Shown here in pieces: positions 36,200-46,316 of a stretch of DNA of 64,000 bases; the stretch's first letter is position 1; each line of letters starts with the position of its first letter. This DNA comes from Darksidea phi (Eukaryota > Ascomycota > Dothideomycetes > Pleosporales > Lentitheciaceae), in NCBI GenBank assembly GCA_030770425.1, contig JASJFT010000038.1, positions 1 through 64,000 of the forward strand, written 5' to 3'. The position numbers and the translations under genes are program-made. Under the pieces are notes generated by a model. The model searched no databases, was not told the DNA's origin, and saw only the letters and a list, made by a program, of their open reading frames with translations.

Positions 36200-37421
36200 C
36201 TATGCTCGGTTCAAATTCTTCCACATCTCCATCTCCACACTCGCGAACATAAACGGTCCAGCGCCCTTCCCATCGTTCTCACTCAGCGGTACACCAATAT
36301 AGTACTATTCACTCGTTAGCCTCGTTCATCTCCGAAATGCGTAAGACACTCACTTCGTAGCTCGCGTTCCCACTCAAGCTCCCTACTTGCACCGTTCCTT
36401 CCCAGCTCAACGTCCCGTTCTTCTCCTCTTTGACAAATCTCTCCACCATCAGATCATATGCCTTGCTTGCCGTTTCCCTATAACTCGCCTCCAATAAGCC
36501 CGTCCGTACGCCCTTCAGGTATCCGTACGTAAACATCGCCGTCGCACTCGACTCAATGTAATTCCCCTTCATGCCTGGATACGGCTCATTCATTACTAGC
36601 CACCACCCGCCGCTCTTATCCTGCGCTTTTCTCACACCCCCAGCAAGAGTAGTGAGGTAGGTCATCAGACGGTCGTAACCGGACAAGTTCCTCGGATAGA
36701 CTTGCAGCACTTCGACGAGCGCCATGAAGTACCAGCCTACCGCGCGATCCCAGACATGCGGCGATGCACCAGTGACCGGATCAGCCCACACGGCCTTCTT
36801 GCTTTCATCGTACCCGTGCTGAAGCAGATTTGATGTCTTGTTTCGGGTATGACTCTCGATTAAGTCGAACTGGAGCGCAATGTCTTCCCAAGCTGTCGTG
36901 TTCTCGGGCTCGAAGTAGGATGTGTAGGTCGCGTAGAAGGTATCCGCCATATAAATGCCATCAAGCCACATTTGATTCGGATACGTAGGATCTCGGTGCC
37001 AGAACCCTCCGGATGGCGTTCGCGGCCATCGATTCAGCTGGTCCCGCAACGCGGCTGCAGCGATCTCATATTTCCTCTCTTTTCTCCCTTCAGAGTCCCA
37101 GACATAAAGGATGTTATTTCCCGTCCTGATATCGTCGAGAGAATAGAAGTATGGATTCCAACCGATAATTGTGCCGTTCGAAGTGACGATGGAGGAGATG
37201 GCTTTTGAAGCAGTGGAGAGCAACGAAGCATTTTTGTTGAATGTTGCCGCTTTCTGGATTCCCTCATAAAGTACATTGGCGACATAATGGTTGTTTATGT
37301 GTTGCGATTTGGAGAGGAATGAGTTTGCCATCCATGTTGAGTATGGTTGAGATGCATCAGGAGCTGCAAGGATAGAAGTTGCGCTCGTCAGGAGCGTCAG
37401 TGTTAGAGCGTGGTGGTGCAT
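36200..37421 (-). CDS. Secreted unsaturated rhamnogalacturonyl hydrolase (GH105)
   Basis: Removes the unsaturated galacturonic acid left at the non-reducing end of pectin fragments by rhamnogalacturonan lyases. Exons 36354-37421 and 36200-36304 join to 390 residues. The start ATG at 37421 opens a signal peptide (LTLTLLTSATSILAAP), so the enzyme is extracellular; a longer frame begins upstream but puts the signal inside the protein. The barrel motifs of the YteR/RhiN family are present: GGFWHRDPTYPNQMWLDGIY with the catalytic Asp in WLDG, HVWDRAVGWYFMALVEVL, GNYIESSATAMFTYGYLKG. The second exon supplies the closing YYIGVPLSENDGKGAGPFMF, which the family requires. Several N-glycosylation sites fit secretion. 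It suggests growth on plant cell wall material. Confidence 0.92.
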
Positions 37422-38045
37422 GACTTGACTACGAATAAGAGTAATAATGATAAAGAAGGGGCAAGGTAGGTTAAACCGAAGATTTGACTGAAGAAACAAT
37501 TGTTCTACATTGTAGAGCGGTGTATATACACGCCCGCTTCTCTGCCGGTCATTGCAATCTCGAGAAATCCGAGGCCCACACTGGGCGGGTACATATATTG
37601 CGGAGTCGGCGCCAGTACCTCCGAGCTCATCGTTAATGGAGGAAGTAACCCGATAACAGCCCCCGCCAGACCTGACACTCGCTAGAAAGGAAAATCTAAT
37701 AGGTGAGGTCGCGGGAATTGTACACTGCTAGGAACGGAAAAGTTTGCGATTGGTGGAGGATCTGCGGCGGTAAGCAACGTCGGTGTGCGTAGCGATCCTG
37801 TCAGATCGGGTATGTCATCATATTTTGACTATAAACCCGCTTAATACTAGTACTATACTATTACTGATACTCATATTCATGCCCATACCTAGATATAATA
37901 TAGAGGGGAAATTTTGTATATATTATCACTAATAAGGTAGTAAGTTATCTTTATATACCGAGTACTTTTAACACCAAGAGGTCGTAAGAATTATTACTAC
38001 AATTAGTACTTCTGTGTATCGTGAGATCGTAATCGAGTAATAAGG
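37422..38045. other. Upstream of GH105; AT-rich from ~37830
   Basis: The first ~400 bp are the presumed promoter of the GH105 gene. From about 37830 the DNA turns AT-rich and RIP-like and continues into the secreted-protein pseudogene. No gene seen. Confidence 0.5.
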
Positions 38046-38465
38046 GATAGTATAACTCACCTCGCTCGCGACGTCCTCGGGCAAGGCGACGAAAGAAGCC
38101 GCGGCGCCAGGTTCGTAGTACTAGTATCTCTTAAGGCCTTTCTTCTCGTTCTCGTTAAACTCGCCGTCGTAGAACTCGCCCTTACCTTTACCTTTAGGTG
38201 GTCTATCTTTGTTAATATTCCGGCCAAAGTAGGTATTATCGTCACGCTGAGGGAAGAAGCTATATTTATACCCCTCGCGAATCTTATAGCCTATAAGTCT
38301 ATTACGGTCCTCGAAGCTAGTATATACCTCGCCCTTAAGGCTCCTCTAGATCCCGTCGGAGAAGGAGATCTCGCCGTAGTAATACTTCTTAACTTAGGAA
38401 AGAGTAATAAAGGAAATACTAGTAAAAGCCGTAATAATAAACAAAATTTTACTAAAAAGTATTAT
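38046..38465 (-). pseudogene. RIP-inactivated gene for a small secreted protein
   Basis: One minus-strand frame reads as a hydrophobic signal-like segment (ILFIITAFTSISFITLS) followed by a hydrophilic protein of about 110 residues rich in Gly, Lys, Tyr and Asp (EVYTSFEDRNRLIGYKIREG, YKYSFFPQRDDNTYFG, GKGKGEFYDGEFNEN). It is broken by TAA/TAG at three places, each one transition away from a Gln or Trp codon, and the expected ATG is ATA. All damage is of C-to-T/G-to-A type, so RIP is the likely cause. Size and signal resemble secreted effector-like proteins, but I recognise no family, and the product cannot be made from this copy. Confidence 0.6.
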
Positions 38466-39047
38466 AACGGTAGGGGAGAAAGGGACGAAAGATTTAACAA
38501 AATCTACTACAGATCTATTTAGTAATAGCGATAGGAGGATCGGTAAGTAAGAGTATAAGGGGTTAAGTAGGTAGTCGGAGCGGGGAGGGCGACGAAGTCT
38601 TATAGTAGTTGCATCAAAATCCCAGTACCGCTAAAATAGCGTGATACGTCACCTACGTCTTCCTCGATCGATATATATGTAAAGTTATACCGCAGGAGCT
38701 TGGGCCGTTACCCAGCGTGACCTCACGTTGGCTTCTAGGCTGGCTCTATTTTTCGTAATTTCACCTGCATGCAGCGTTTCTCGGTCAACAAATGCATGCT
38801 GGCTCCATCCAAAAATCCATGGCGTCGTGCGGCCGCAAAAATACGTCCTCCAATCCATCAAGCTTATTGTACGCCACAGTCTCGTCGCCGCTATTCCACT
38901 CTTCGGCGATGATCCTCGACTCCACTCAACAACTTCCAACAGCGAACATCACTTTTACGACGTATGCGGTATGGGTGTAATCGCGCGCCGAGAAATACCA
39001 TTGGCACGAGAAAGCGTGCAGCGAGCAGTCCTTTGAAGGCGTGACAC
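38466..39047. other. Gene-free stretch, partly RIP-like
   Basis: 38466-38660 is AT-rich; 38690-39040 has normal composition, with short open frames on both strands that lack any recognisable feature. Confidence 0.45.
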
Positions 39048-39235
39048 AGAATCTCCACACCTTGTAAACCTGTAAATATAACTGCTAATATAATTGTATA
39101 CAATAAACCATATAAAACTTTACCTCTCTTTCAATTAATTAAAAAATGATGTCCATATGTAACAGTAAATCCTGAAGAAAGTAAAATAACTGTATTCACT
39201 AATGATAGTTCAAAAGGATCTATAGCTTATTCTGT
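39048..39235 (-). other. Nuclear insertion of mitochondrial DNA: cox3 fragment (NUMT)
   Basis: Read on the minus strand, about 60 codons match cytochrome c oxidase subunit 3: [31 protein letters not shown], then GKVLYGLLYTIILAVIFTG and LQGVE. The codon between N and K is TGA, which is Trp in the mitochondrial code, and codon use is AT-rich as in mitochondrial genes. Both ends stop abruptly against nuclear sequence. This is a transferred fragment, not a working gene. Confidence 0.85.
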
Positions 39236-40066
39236 ATTCTAGATGCATAGGTAATATCTCCGGAGCAGATATAGTCGTTAGCGTTCCCATATTGAAAAAC
39301 AACTCTAAATCGTCTAGGGATTGCGATAATTGCGAGTTTGGATGATCACGTAGCTACTTTCATCGATACTTCCTAACGCAGACTAGCCTCCTCGGTGAAG
39401 AAATCCGGACGTATAAAGCAACGGACAACGACTGCGTCAACTGCTTCTGCGGTGAGAGTGCAGTGTTTAGCCCCACTCCCCTCGGCTCACAGAGTTCGGC
39501 ATCAATCTCCTTAAAGCCTAATCTTGCCTTAGGCACCAAGCAGGTATTGGAGTTGCTGCGTTCGTTGGTGTTATAACCATACTATCACCAAGCGTCCGGA
39601 TGCTCGAAGACGCCGACAATCACTACTAAGGAAAGAAACCGACAAAATAGAATCAGAAGCCTTCAATACAAGCAATACTGTAGAACTCGAAGATGTAGAA
39701 GCGGTCGCAGAGCTGAACGTCGGAAAAGCAGGACCGCGCGCGGGATTGCAGGGTGACACGGTTGTGCTAGAGTTGGAGTGCAGGATTGTAGGGCGGCCCG
39801 AAACGCCCGCTAACGGATTTGCCCACGAAATAGAATGCAGGAGCACAATTTTGTAAGATTATGAAAGGTAAAGTATTCAAACCGTAATGCTATACGCGTG
39901 AAACACTTTTACGTGCGTCAAATACCCGATGTGCTGCTATTGGTACTAGGCAAAGGATACCTGCATTTTAAATGATCCCCCACGCCTGAAGACCTTACGC
40001 CAAGGCCAACCATGTCTCATTTCTCTTACTCCGACTCATACCCATGTCAGTCATGTCTCGTTCCTC
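39236..40066. other. Gene-free stretch
   Basis: About 830 bp. A 91-codon open frame on the minus strand (39571-39846), Ser/Thr-rich with no domain or signal peptide, is the only candidate and I do not support it as a gene. The stretch next to 40066 is the 3' flank of the fasciclin gene. Confidence 0.45.
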
Positions 40067-41545
40067 TTACTTCAACTTGCGCCCATACGCGTCACTTCTC
40101 TCGTCCAGCAACTCAGGCACAGGTGTCATTTCTTCCAGTTCTTGCCTGGCGGTATTGACGCCATCAAGCTCTTCAACGGGCTCTCCACTGATCTCCTGCA
40201 CTGTGTCGTCCAACTCCTGATCTGGTTGTACTACCATATCCTGCCGCTGCCGCTGCCGCTGCCGCTGCCGCCACAGCATCCAAGATATGGCCAAGAGCAA
40301 TACTGTACCACCGAGCGCTGATCCAACGCCGATCCCGATCTCTGCGTCTAGAGAGAGGGACCGCTCTTGAGTGGATGAGGAGCTAGTTCCAAGCGGGCTG
40401 ACAGACGGTGTGGCGCTAGTATTCGAGGGTGTCCTTTCAGGAATGATGTTCGCGAAGAGCGGCTTGTCCATTGAAACGCTTGTAGCTCCTGGAAACTTCT
40501 CCCCAGTGCGGTGATTTGGATCGAGGACATCGCTGGCAAGTTTCGTCAGTACGGTCCTCTCAATATTGGGTGGACCTCAGACTTACCCAATAGTGATCAA
40601 GTTACCATTTGCAATCAGAATGTCTTGGATGGATTCCGACCCATCAAATTCCAGCTGGTTGGAGCCGCCCTGAGCATGTGTCATGTTGACTGTCAAGTTC
40701 GCTAATGTCAACGGATAGGACGACCAGCTCGGATCCATCGGGGAGATAGTCTCAGCGTACGTAACGTTCCCAACGAATATATGATATTTTAGCATGTTCC
40801 TTAGTTCATCCATAGGCATGCCATCGAAAATCGACCCAATTTTGTAAAAGGATTTGTCGTAAGGCACGAGGATAGTAACGTTGGGTAACACTTCGATCTC
40901 CTCCAGGAGTCCGGTAATTTTCAGCCCTTCCAATAGGACATTGGTTTGAGGGAGTTCAGAGCTCGAGGTGGGGTCGACGAGTTCGCTGAGTTGCTCTCCT
41001 GCGCGGCTAGGGAAGTACAAGACCTGGTCGACAAGATGAATGATGCCGCCGTCGAACCAAATGTCCTGTTTTGCTAACTGTTAAAGATTGCAATAATTGT
41101 AAAGAAGGGTGCAAACATTGAAGAAGGAGCAACCCACAGGCGTTGTAGCTATTGAGCCATAGCCAGCCCGAAGACTTAAGCCGCTACTGGCCCCTCCACT
41201 AGCAGCGATCTTCTGGCCACCGGTTACGTTCTCCCACTTCTCACCCTCCAAGAAAGTATCCAGCATGGTGTACATGACCGGATGCTCACCATCCCAAGTC
41301 CTGTTTCTGATGGCCTCGGATGTATGCACTCCGTGAACAAAATGATACTGTATATCCGCAACAGGATGTTGGTCAAGGAAGGCTGTATTGCTTGCCGATT
41401 GGAAAGCCGTGTCGGTAGGGGCGAATATAGTGACATTGGTGGTTGCCTCGAGTCTCCCCAACGTAGGCTTACTGCTCAGATAGTCGCAAAAGATCGAGGC
41501 ATTGTGGGAACTAAGCGCATCCCAAAGCGAAGGTTCTACAGCCAT
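40067..41545 (-). CDS. Fasciclin (FAS1)-domain membrane protein
   Basis: Exons 41138-41545, 40587-41065 and 40067-40532 join to 450 residues. Two FAS1 domains follow each other: NVTIFAPTDTAFQSAS to DIWFDGGIIHLVDQVL in the first, NVTILVPYDKSFYKIG to a closing ILIANGNLITIGDVL in the second. Then come a Ser/Thr-rich linker, one membrane helix (IGVGSALGGTVLLLAISWML) and an Arg/Gln-repeat stop-transfer, with an acidic cytoplasmic tail. FAS1 proteins mediate adhesion at cell surface or vacuole. The N-terminus is uncertain. ATG 41545 (MAVEPSLW) begins after a hydrophobic stretch (IIWFSSASLLVFAS) that looks like a signal peptide and is open up to 41662 without an ATG, so an upstream exon or a non-ATG start is likely. 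Many N-glycosylation sites (NVT, NAS, NRT) support an extracellular location. Confidence 0.85.
40242..40275. repeat. TGCCGC microsatellite inside the fasciclin gene
   Basis: About five and a half copies of TGCCGC on the plus strand; on the coding strand it encodes alternating Arg-Gln just inside the membrane. It provides the positive stop-transfer charge and could vary in length between strains. Confidence 0.75.
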
Positions 41546-42186
41546 ACTCGCGAAAACAAGCAAACTAGCTGAGCTGAACCAAATTATTGTAGCCACGGAT
41601 GCTCGTTTAAGAACAAGAGTTGGCGCAGACCGAAAAGACCGACAGTAACGCTCCACACGCACGACGCGACACCAATTCGACGCACTAGCTCGGTCTTCAG
41701 ATGGGACCTCTCAAACCGGCCCGTTCTGTGTTCTGCCTGCGTTCAAGCGTGATCTTCTGTATGACTTTCGCCTCCAGCACTGCTGTTTTGGTAGTGTCAC
41801 CAGGCGACAACCCGCGTTCGTGCTGGATATGATGCTCAAGAACACGTCGCACTTTGGCTCTCCTTTTCTTGATGTTCCACGCATCTGTTCACAGACGACG
41901 GCGAGCATGTTCGAAGTCCTAATTACGTTCCTCCTTGAAGCCCGAGTTTCGCTCGTGGGATTGCGACACCGAAACAACGCGCTGAAGCGCCAACCCGTAG
42001 TCTTTCTTCATATAGGATGACTGCTAAATAGAACTGGGAATCATTCCTTATATCGCGATATCGCGGGTATACACTCTCGCTTTACTACAGTTCGTAGATG
42101 GCCATCTATGGATTGCGCTGTCGTTTAGGAGCCTGGATTGAATCGCAACACAATGAAGATAAAAATAAAAATAAAAAGCCACTAAC
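41546..42186. other. Upstream of the fasciclin gene
   Basis: Holds the uncertain 5' end of the fasciclin gene (open frame to 41662) and presumably its promoter. No other gene recognised. Confidence 0.45.
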
Positions 42187-42385
42187 GGGCATTAACTTAC
42201 AGTCGTCACCATGATTGTGACCTTTGCCAGAAATGCCTAGCACAAACATGGGCATTAATTTACAGTCGTCACCACGATTGTGACATTTCCAACAAGTACC
42301 TAGCACAAACAGGGCATTAGTTTATAGTCGTCACCATGATTGTGACCTTTTCCACACGTACTAAGCACAAACATGGGCATTCATA
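42187..42385. repeat. 63-bp tandem repeat, three copies and a partial fourth
   Basis: Units begin GGGCATTAACTTACAGTCG at 42187, 42250, 42312 and (partial) 42375, so periods are 63, 62 and 63 bp. Each full unit carries the inverted repeat GTCAC-N7-GTGAC around CATGATT or CACGATT, conserved in all three while other positions drift, mostly by transitions. It lies between the fasciclin 5' region and the 3' end of the phospholipase gene and encodes nothing. Confidence 0.85.
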
Positions 42386-42636
42386 AGCACGGTGACAAAA
42401 GGCTCCCGTTTGCTCCCGTATATGATAGTGCGTTAAGTTGCAACAGGAAAACGGCGCATTAGTGGACACGAGCATCGCCACGAATCAAATAACCAGCCCG
42501 CACCGGTGAGCAATTTCTCAACGACGGAAGCAATATCGGGAGGACGGAGCACCCGTTTTTGAGGGGACCGTGTGGTGTTGGAGTAGGACCGGTTGACCAC
42601 TTTTCAGGTAACAAACGAGACGTTGCATCTCCACAA

Positions 42637-45457
42637 CTAACAAGAAACACCACCTTTCCGTTTAACCGCCCGCATCGCCCCAATTGTACCCGCCTTCCCG
42701 GGCTCGCGTCCGACCTCAACGACGATCATCCGAACAAAATCCCGGCTAACCCAGTAACTGCTATGCGCCCCCAACATGGTCAAATACTGGATCTCGAGCG
42801 GGCCCCCCCCATACCTAAGATAGAAGTCAATCTGGCCGTTATCGTTCAGCAGATACGCTCTCTTCTCCGCAATCTCTTCGCGCGTAAAGTTGTGAGTTTC
42901 AAGCTCGACGTTGGAGGGGAGGCGATTGGGAGCGGGCCGGTTGGGGGAGTGACTATGCAACGGGGACTTGCCGAACGGGTTGGACAAGGCGAGCCAGGAT
43001 GTTGTCGCCGAGGGTATCACGGCAGGTTTGAGCATCGAGGCGTACACGGCATCGACCGCGGCGTTCAGGCGGTAGGCTACAGGGTCGTAGCCGTTCACGA
43101 CGTTGTAGATGTTGTCCACGGCTATGCAGCCGAAGGTGCCTTGCTCGCCGGCTACACCCGGAGTTGCGAAAGAATCCGCGCCAGGTTTTTCTTTGTCACG
43201 GCGTGGGAGGAGCGTGGCTTTCCGTAAGAGGAGGAAGAAACCTACAGGACTGCCGCATGTAAACAGCGAACTTGTATTGAAGATAAACTGATTTTTGGGC
43301 AGTTCATTCTCGGGAAATCCAGGATCTGCGAGTTGCGGATCAACGTAGCTAGGCTGATTGGAAAGAATGTCCATGGCCATGACTGAACCCAATGAGTGTG
43401 CGACGATATGAACACGGCCCCATTCGGAGAATCCTGGGTTATTGTGACACCACAGACGGTAGATGCGATTAGCTTCATCTATGCATGCGGATATCATTTT
43501 AGGGTTGTGTTCCGGGGAGAGATAGTATGGAACGTCAAGCATTACGTCGCTAACTATGCCGCGAACAGAAGGGAGCGTGTCGGGCGTAATGTCTTTTAGG
43601 GTGTATTGATTTGAGGCTGGGTCTTCGGCGTCAGCTGTGGCGCTTACGTCGTCTTCTAGAGATATACGGAGGCGCCAATTGACCTGCGTTTCGTCAGTAC
43701 TTCTAAATGAAGTGGTATTACTGGCTGCTTACGGGCAGGACCATGACCCCACCCATACCCTTCCGAAGGTTCCTCTTAACCTCGTTCGTTCCAAGCTCCA
43801 CGTTCACTTCTCTACGAAACGCGTTGATGGCATGTGTGAAGTGGAATGTCTCCATGCGTTGCGAAAGCTTTTGTCCTATACCATGAATGACGAGTACCAA
43901 ATCAGTAACCTGCGGTCGTTCCGAAAGTGCGAGAGTACGATCTAATGTCTGCCTTCTTTGTGGAGGCGCTCCGGCCTGCGATGTCGAGACACCTTCTCGT
44001 GCCATCTGAGAAGTCGCGGTCGTCTTGCTCGGATGTAGCTTGTCCCACGCCTTCTGATCGAAGCCTCGCACAACGCATATGCCGATAGCTCTACCTTTCC
44101 GAATGTAGTTGGCAAGGGGTCGGCGACCATAGTAATTCGAGGGTTGCAAGGATGGGCGCAATATATACGCCTCCTGCTCACTTGCATAGATCACGCCCGC
44201 ACTTCGATAAAGGTTCTTCCGCCCACCATGACCATATTCCGTATCTCCACTAGCCTTGTTATCTGGCCCGTCTACACCTGTTGAAATGTCTATAACATCT
44301 GCCGCATGCTCCACAATATCTCGACGCTCTTGCTCAGGGTCCTCAGGTTCCGCAGCAAGCGTGCTCTGTACCAGACCTGCGGACATCATCTGTTGTGAGG
44401 ATGACGGACGGCTCTCCGGCTTCTTTCGTCTTTCGGGCCACAGTCTATGCAGTATCTTCATTTCCCCCAACGCCCCTACTTCTATAGCGCTATTTAGCTC
44501 GTCCTTCCACGTCTCCGTCCAGGGTTGCAGTTCCAGATAGCCCGCCTCAAGCATATTCGCAACCTCAACCTCGACAGGCATCATCGTGTCTTTATAGAAC
44601 CAGGTCCCACGCAGCACCTTGGCAACATCGTTGACGGGTGACCAATATATCGGCTCCATGCGTATTGACTCTGCGTCCATGACCACATGGTGCAGTCGCG
44701 ACACGCCAACGGGCACCTTCGCGGATGGACCATGCTTCGGCTTTGATGGCTTACGAACAGGCCCCTTGTCTCTGAGCCCGGGTAATGCAGGCTCCATATC
44801 ATCATCCCATTTGTAGCTGTCTAGCTCATGCGGTGCTGGCCGACTCCGCCCCTCCACAGATGCTGATGTACGAGCATGCGACGGATCTCCACGTGAAGGG
44901 GCTCTGATGAACGGTGTTCCGGTAGTTGTAGACTCCGCCGAGGCAGAGTTCTCGGTCGGTTCTAGCGCTTTAAGGGAGGTAGAGAGGGTTGGACCTTGGG
45001 CTGCACCGCCGGAGCTCGGTCTCCTTGCCTCATCCACGGAGCGCGAGTATAGCCCTTTACTTGACGACCGCGTAGAAGGTATATCCTCTCCTTGAGAGCT
45101 TCCCTGGCTGTCATCCTTAAACGCGCTCCCACCTCTTTTGCGCTTCAATCGGTCCACCGCCGGATTGGTAGGCGTCGCCGGCGAATCCACACTCCGCCTT
45201 TTCTCACCCAGCTCTTCGTTATGCCTTAGTATCTTCCTCCGTAGATCCAACCATGTGTCATTTATAGCCTCGTTATCGTATTCGGAAAAGGGCCGCGGTG
45301 GTTGCCTGCGCGCGTTCGCTGAACTCTGGACGAGAGGTGGTAACGGAGAGAGTGGATCGTCGATAGCGAGCGGCGACGTGTAGAAATAACGTGGGGTGAT
45401 CGCGGGAGGTGCCTCAGCTGAGTGGAGGACCTCGCGAATATACTGGTTGGTGGACAT
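42637..45457 (-). CDS. DDHD-domain phospholipase (PA-PLA1 family)
   Basis: Predicted to hydrolyse phosphatidic acid or other phospholipids; fungal relatives include yeast YOR022C. Exons 43733-45457 and 42637-43683 join in phase 0 to 923 residues. The N-terminal ~230 residues are disordered and Ser/Pro-rich. A WWE-like region follows (RMEPIYWSPVNDVAKVLRGT, WFYKDTMMPVEVEVANMLEA). The lipase core begins VTDLVLVIHGIGQKLS; the nucleophile is the Ser of VHIVAHSLGS at about residue 672. The DDHD part covers FTCGSPVGFFLLLRK, NGYDPVAYRLN and HSSYWVSRDFVRMIV near the end. All catalytic motifs are intact. The intron is 49 nt (donor GTAAGC, acceptor CGCAG). Confidence 0.9.
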
Positions 45458-46316
45458 GGCGTGCCGGCCGCGACCACTAAGTACAAGCTTAGGTATTGGG
45501 GAGCACCTTGGGGAAAGTGTACAACGAGTCGTAATACAGATCCGTTCTCCTCTTCATAGCACGCATTCCCTAGATATCGGTAAACGTGTCCTCATGATGA
45601 AGACTGGAGGACAATAATGGTAGCCTGGGGCATTTCGTGTCAAAGCACCTTGCAGTCGATCCGCTGGAAACTTCGAGCCTGAAGCTCTGACGCAACCGCT
45701 CGCTTAGCGCGTGGCCTAACATCGCATGTGAACACTCCACGTGGGATCCATATCTAGAGTGCACGTGACGCCCTCTGCAAGCACCATCAACAACTAGAAT
45801 ATATGATCACAGTAGGGATTAAAATGTTCGTTTGGTATCATCGAGATGCCTGATGAAATCGAATGTCCCTGCAAACTCTAAGATAGCTTAGCGGTATATC
45901 GCGTTGGTTTTCCTCCTGGCCAATCAATTTTCACTGTCACAGGCTGCGGCCAATCACGAACGCTGCACACTTCTCTAGCCACACCCCACCGAATATCGAG
46001 CTCAGCAGCTGGCCGATATCGAAGCTGGCATATATCAAGGTCAGTATCAGGCTCGGTAACTGGTTTATATCGGGCTTAGTAGCTGGTCTATATTAGGCTT
46101 AGTATTGGACTAGCCTAGTAACAACTCGCTTCGCCTTCTAATTCCCGTTTACGAAAGATTAGGTTGTTTATAAAACACTTCGATGGTATCGCCGCGGTTC
46201 AATTTCTCTTATCTGATATATGTACAACCTATAAGAAGAAATCCACACTATTTGAACTCGTCTACGCCCCTTCCTGTATATCGCTATCGTGACAATTCGC
46301 TCCAATCACAACCTGC
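45458..46316. other. Intergenic with a decayed minisatellite
   Basis: About 860 bp: promoter of the phospholipase gene and 3' flank of the aldehyde dehydrogenase. From about 45990 to 46115 a ~23-bp unit like ATATCGGGCTTAGTAGCTGG recurs four or five times with transitions and indels, a decayed minisatellite. No gene. Confidence 0.5.

Noticed and set aside
34308..38465. A secreted-protein or pectin-degradation gene cluster
   Set aside because: Only one carbohydrate-active enzyme, one Cys-rich protein and one dead secreted gene are present, on mixed strands with unrelated neighbours; there is no regulator or transporter to support a cluster.
39571..39846. 91-codon Ser/Thr-rich ORF as a small surface protein
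   Set aside because: No signal peptide, anchor or cysteine pattern; the frame looks accidental.
42187..42385. CRISPR-like array
   Set aside because: The repeats are directly adjacent with no unique spacers, and this is a eukaryotic genome. It is a tandem repeat.
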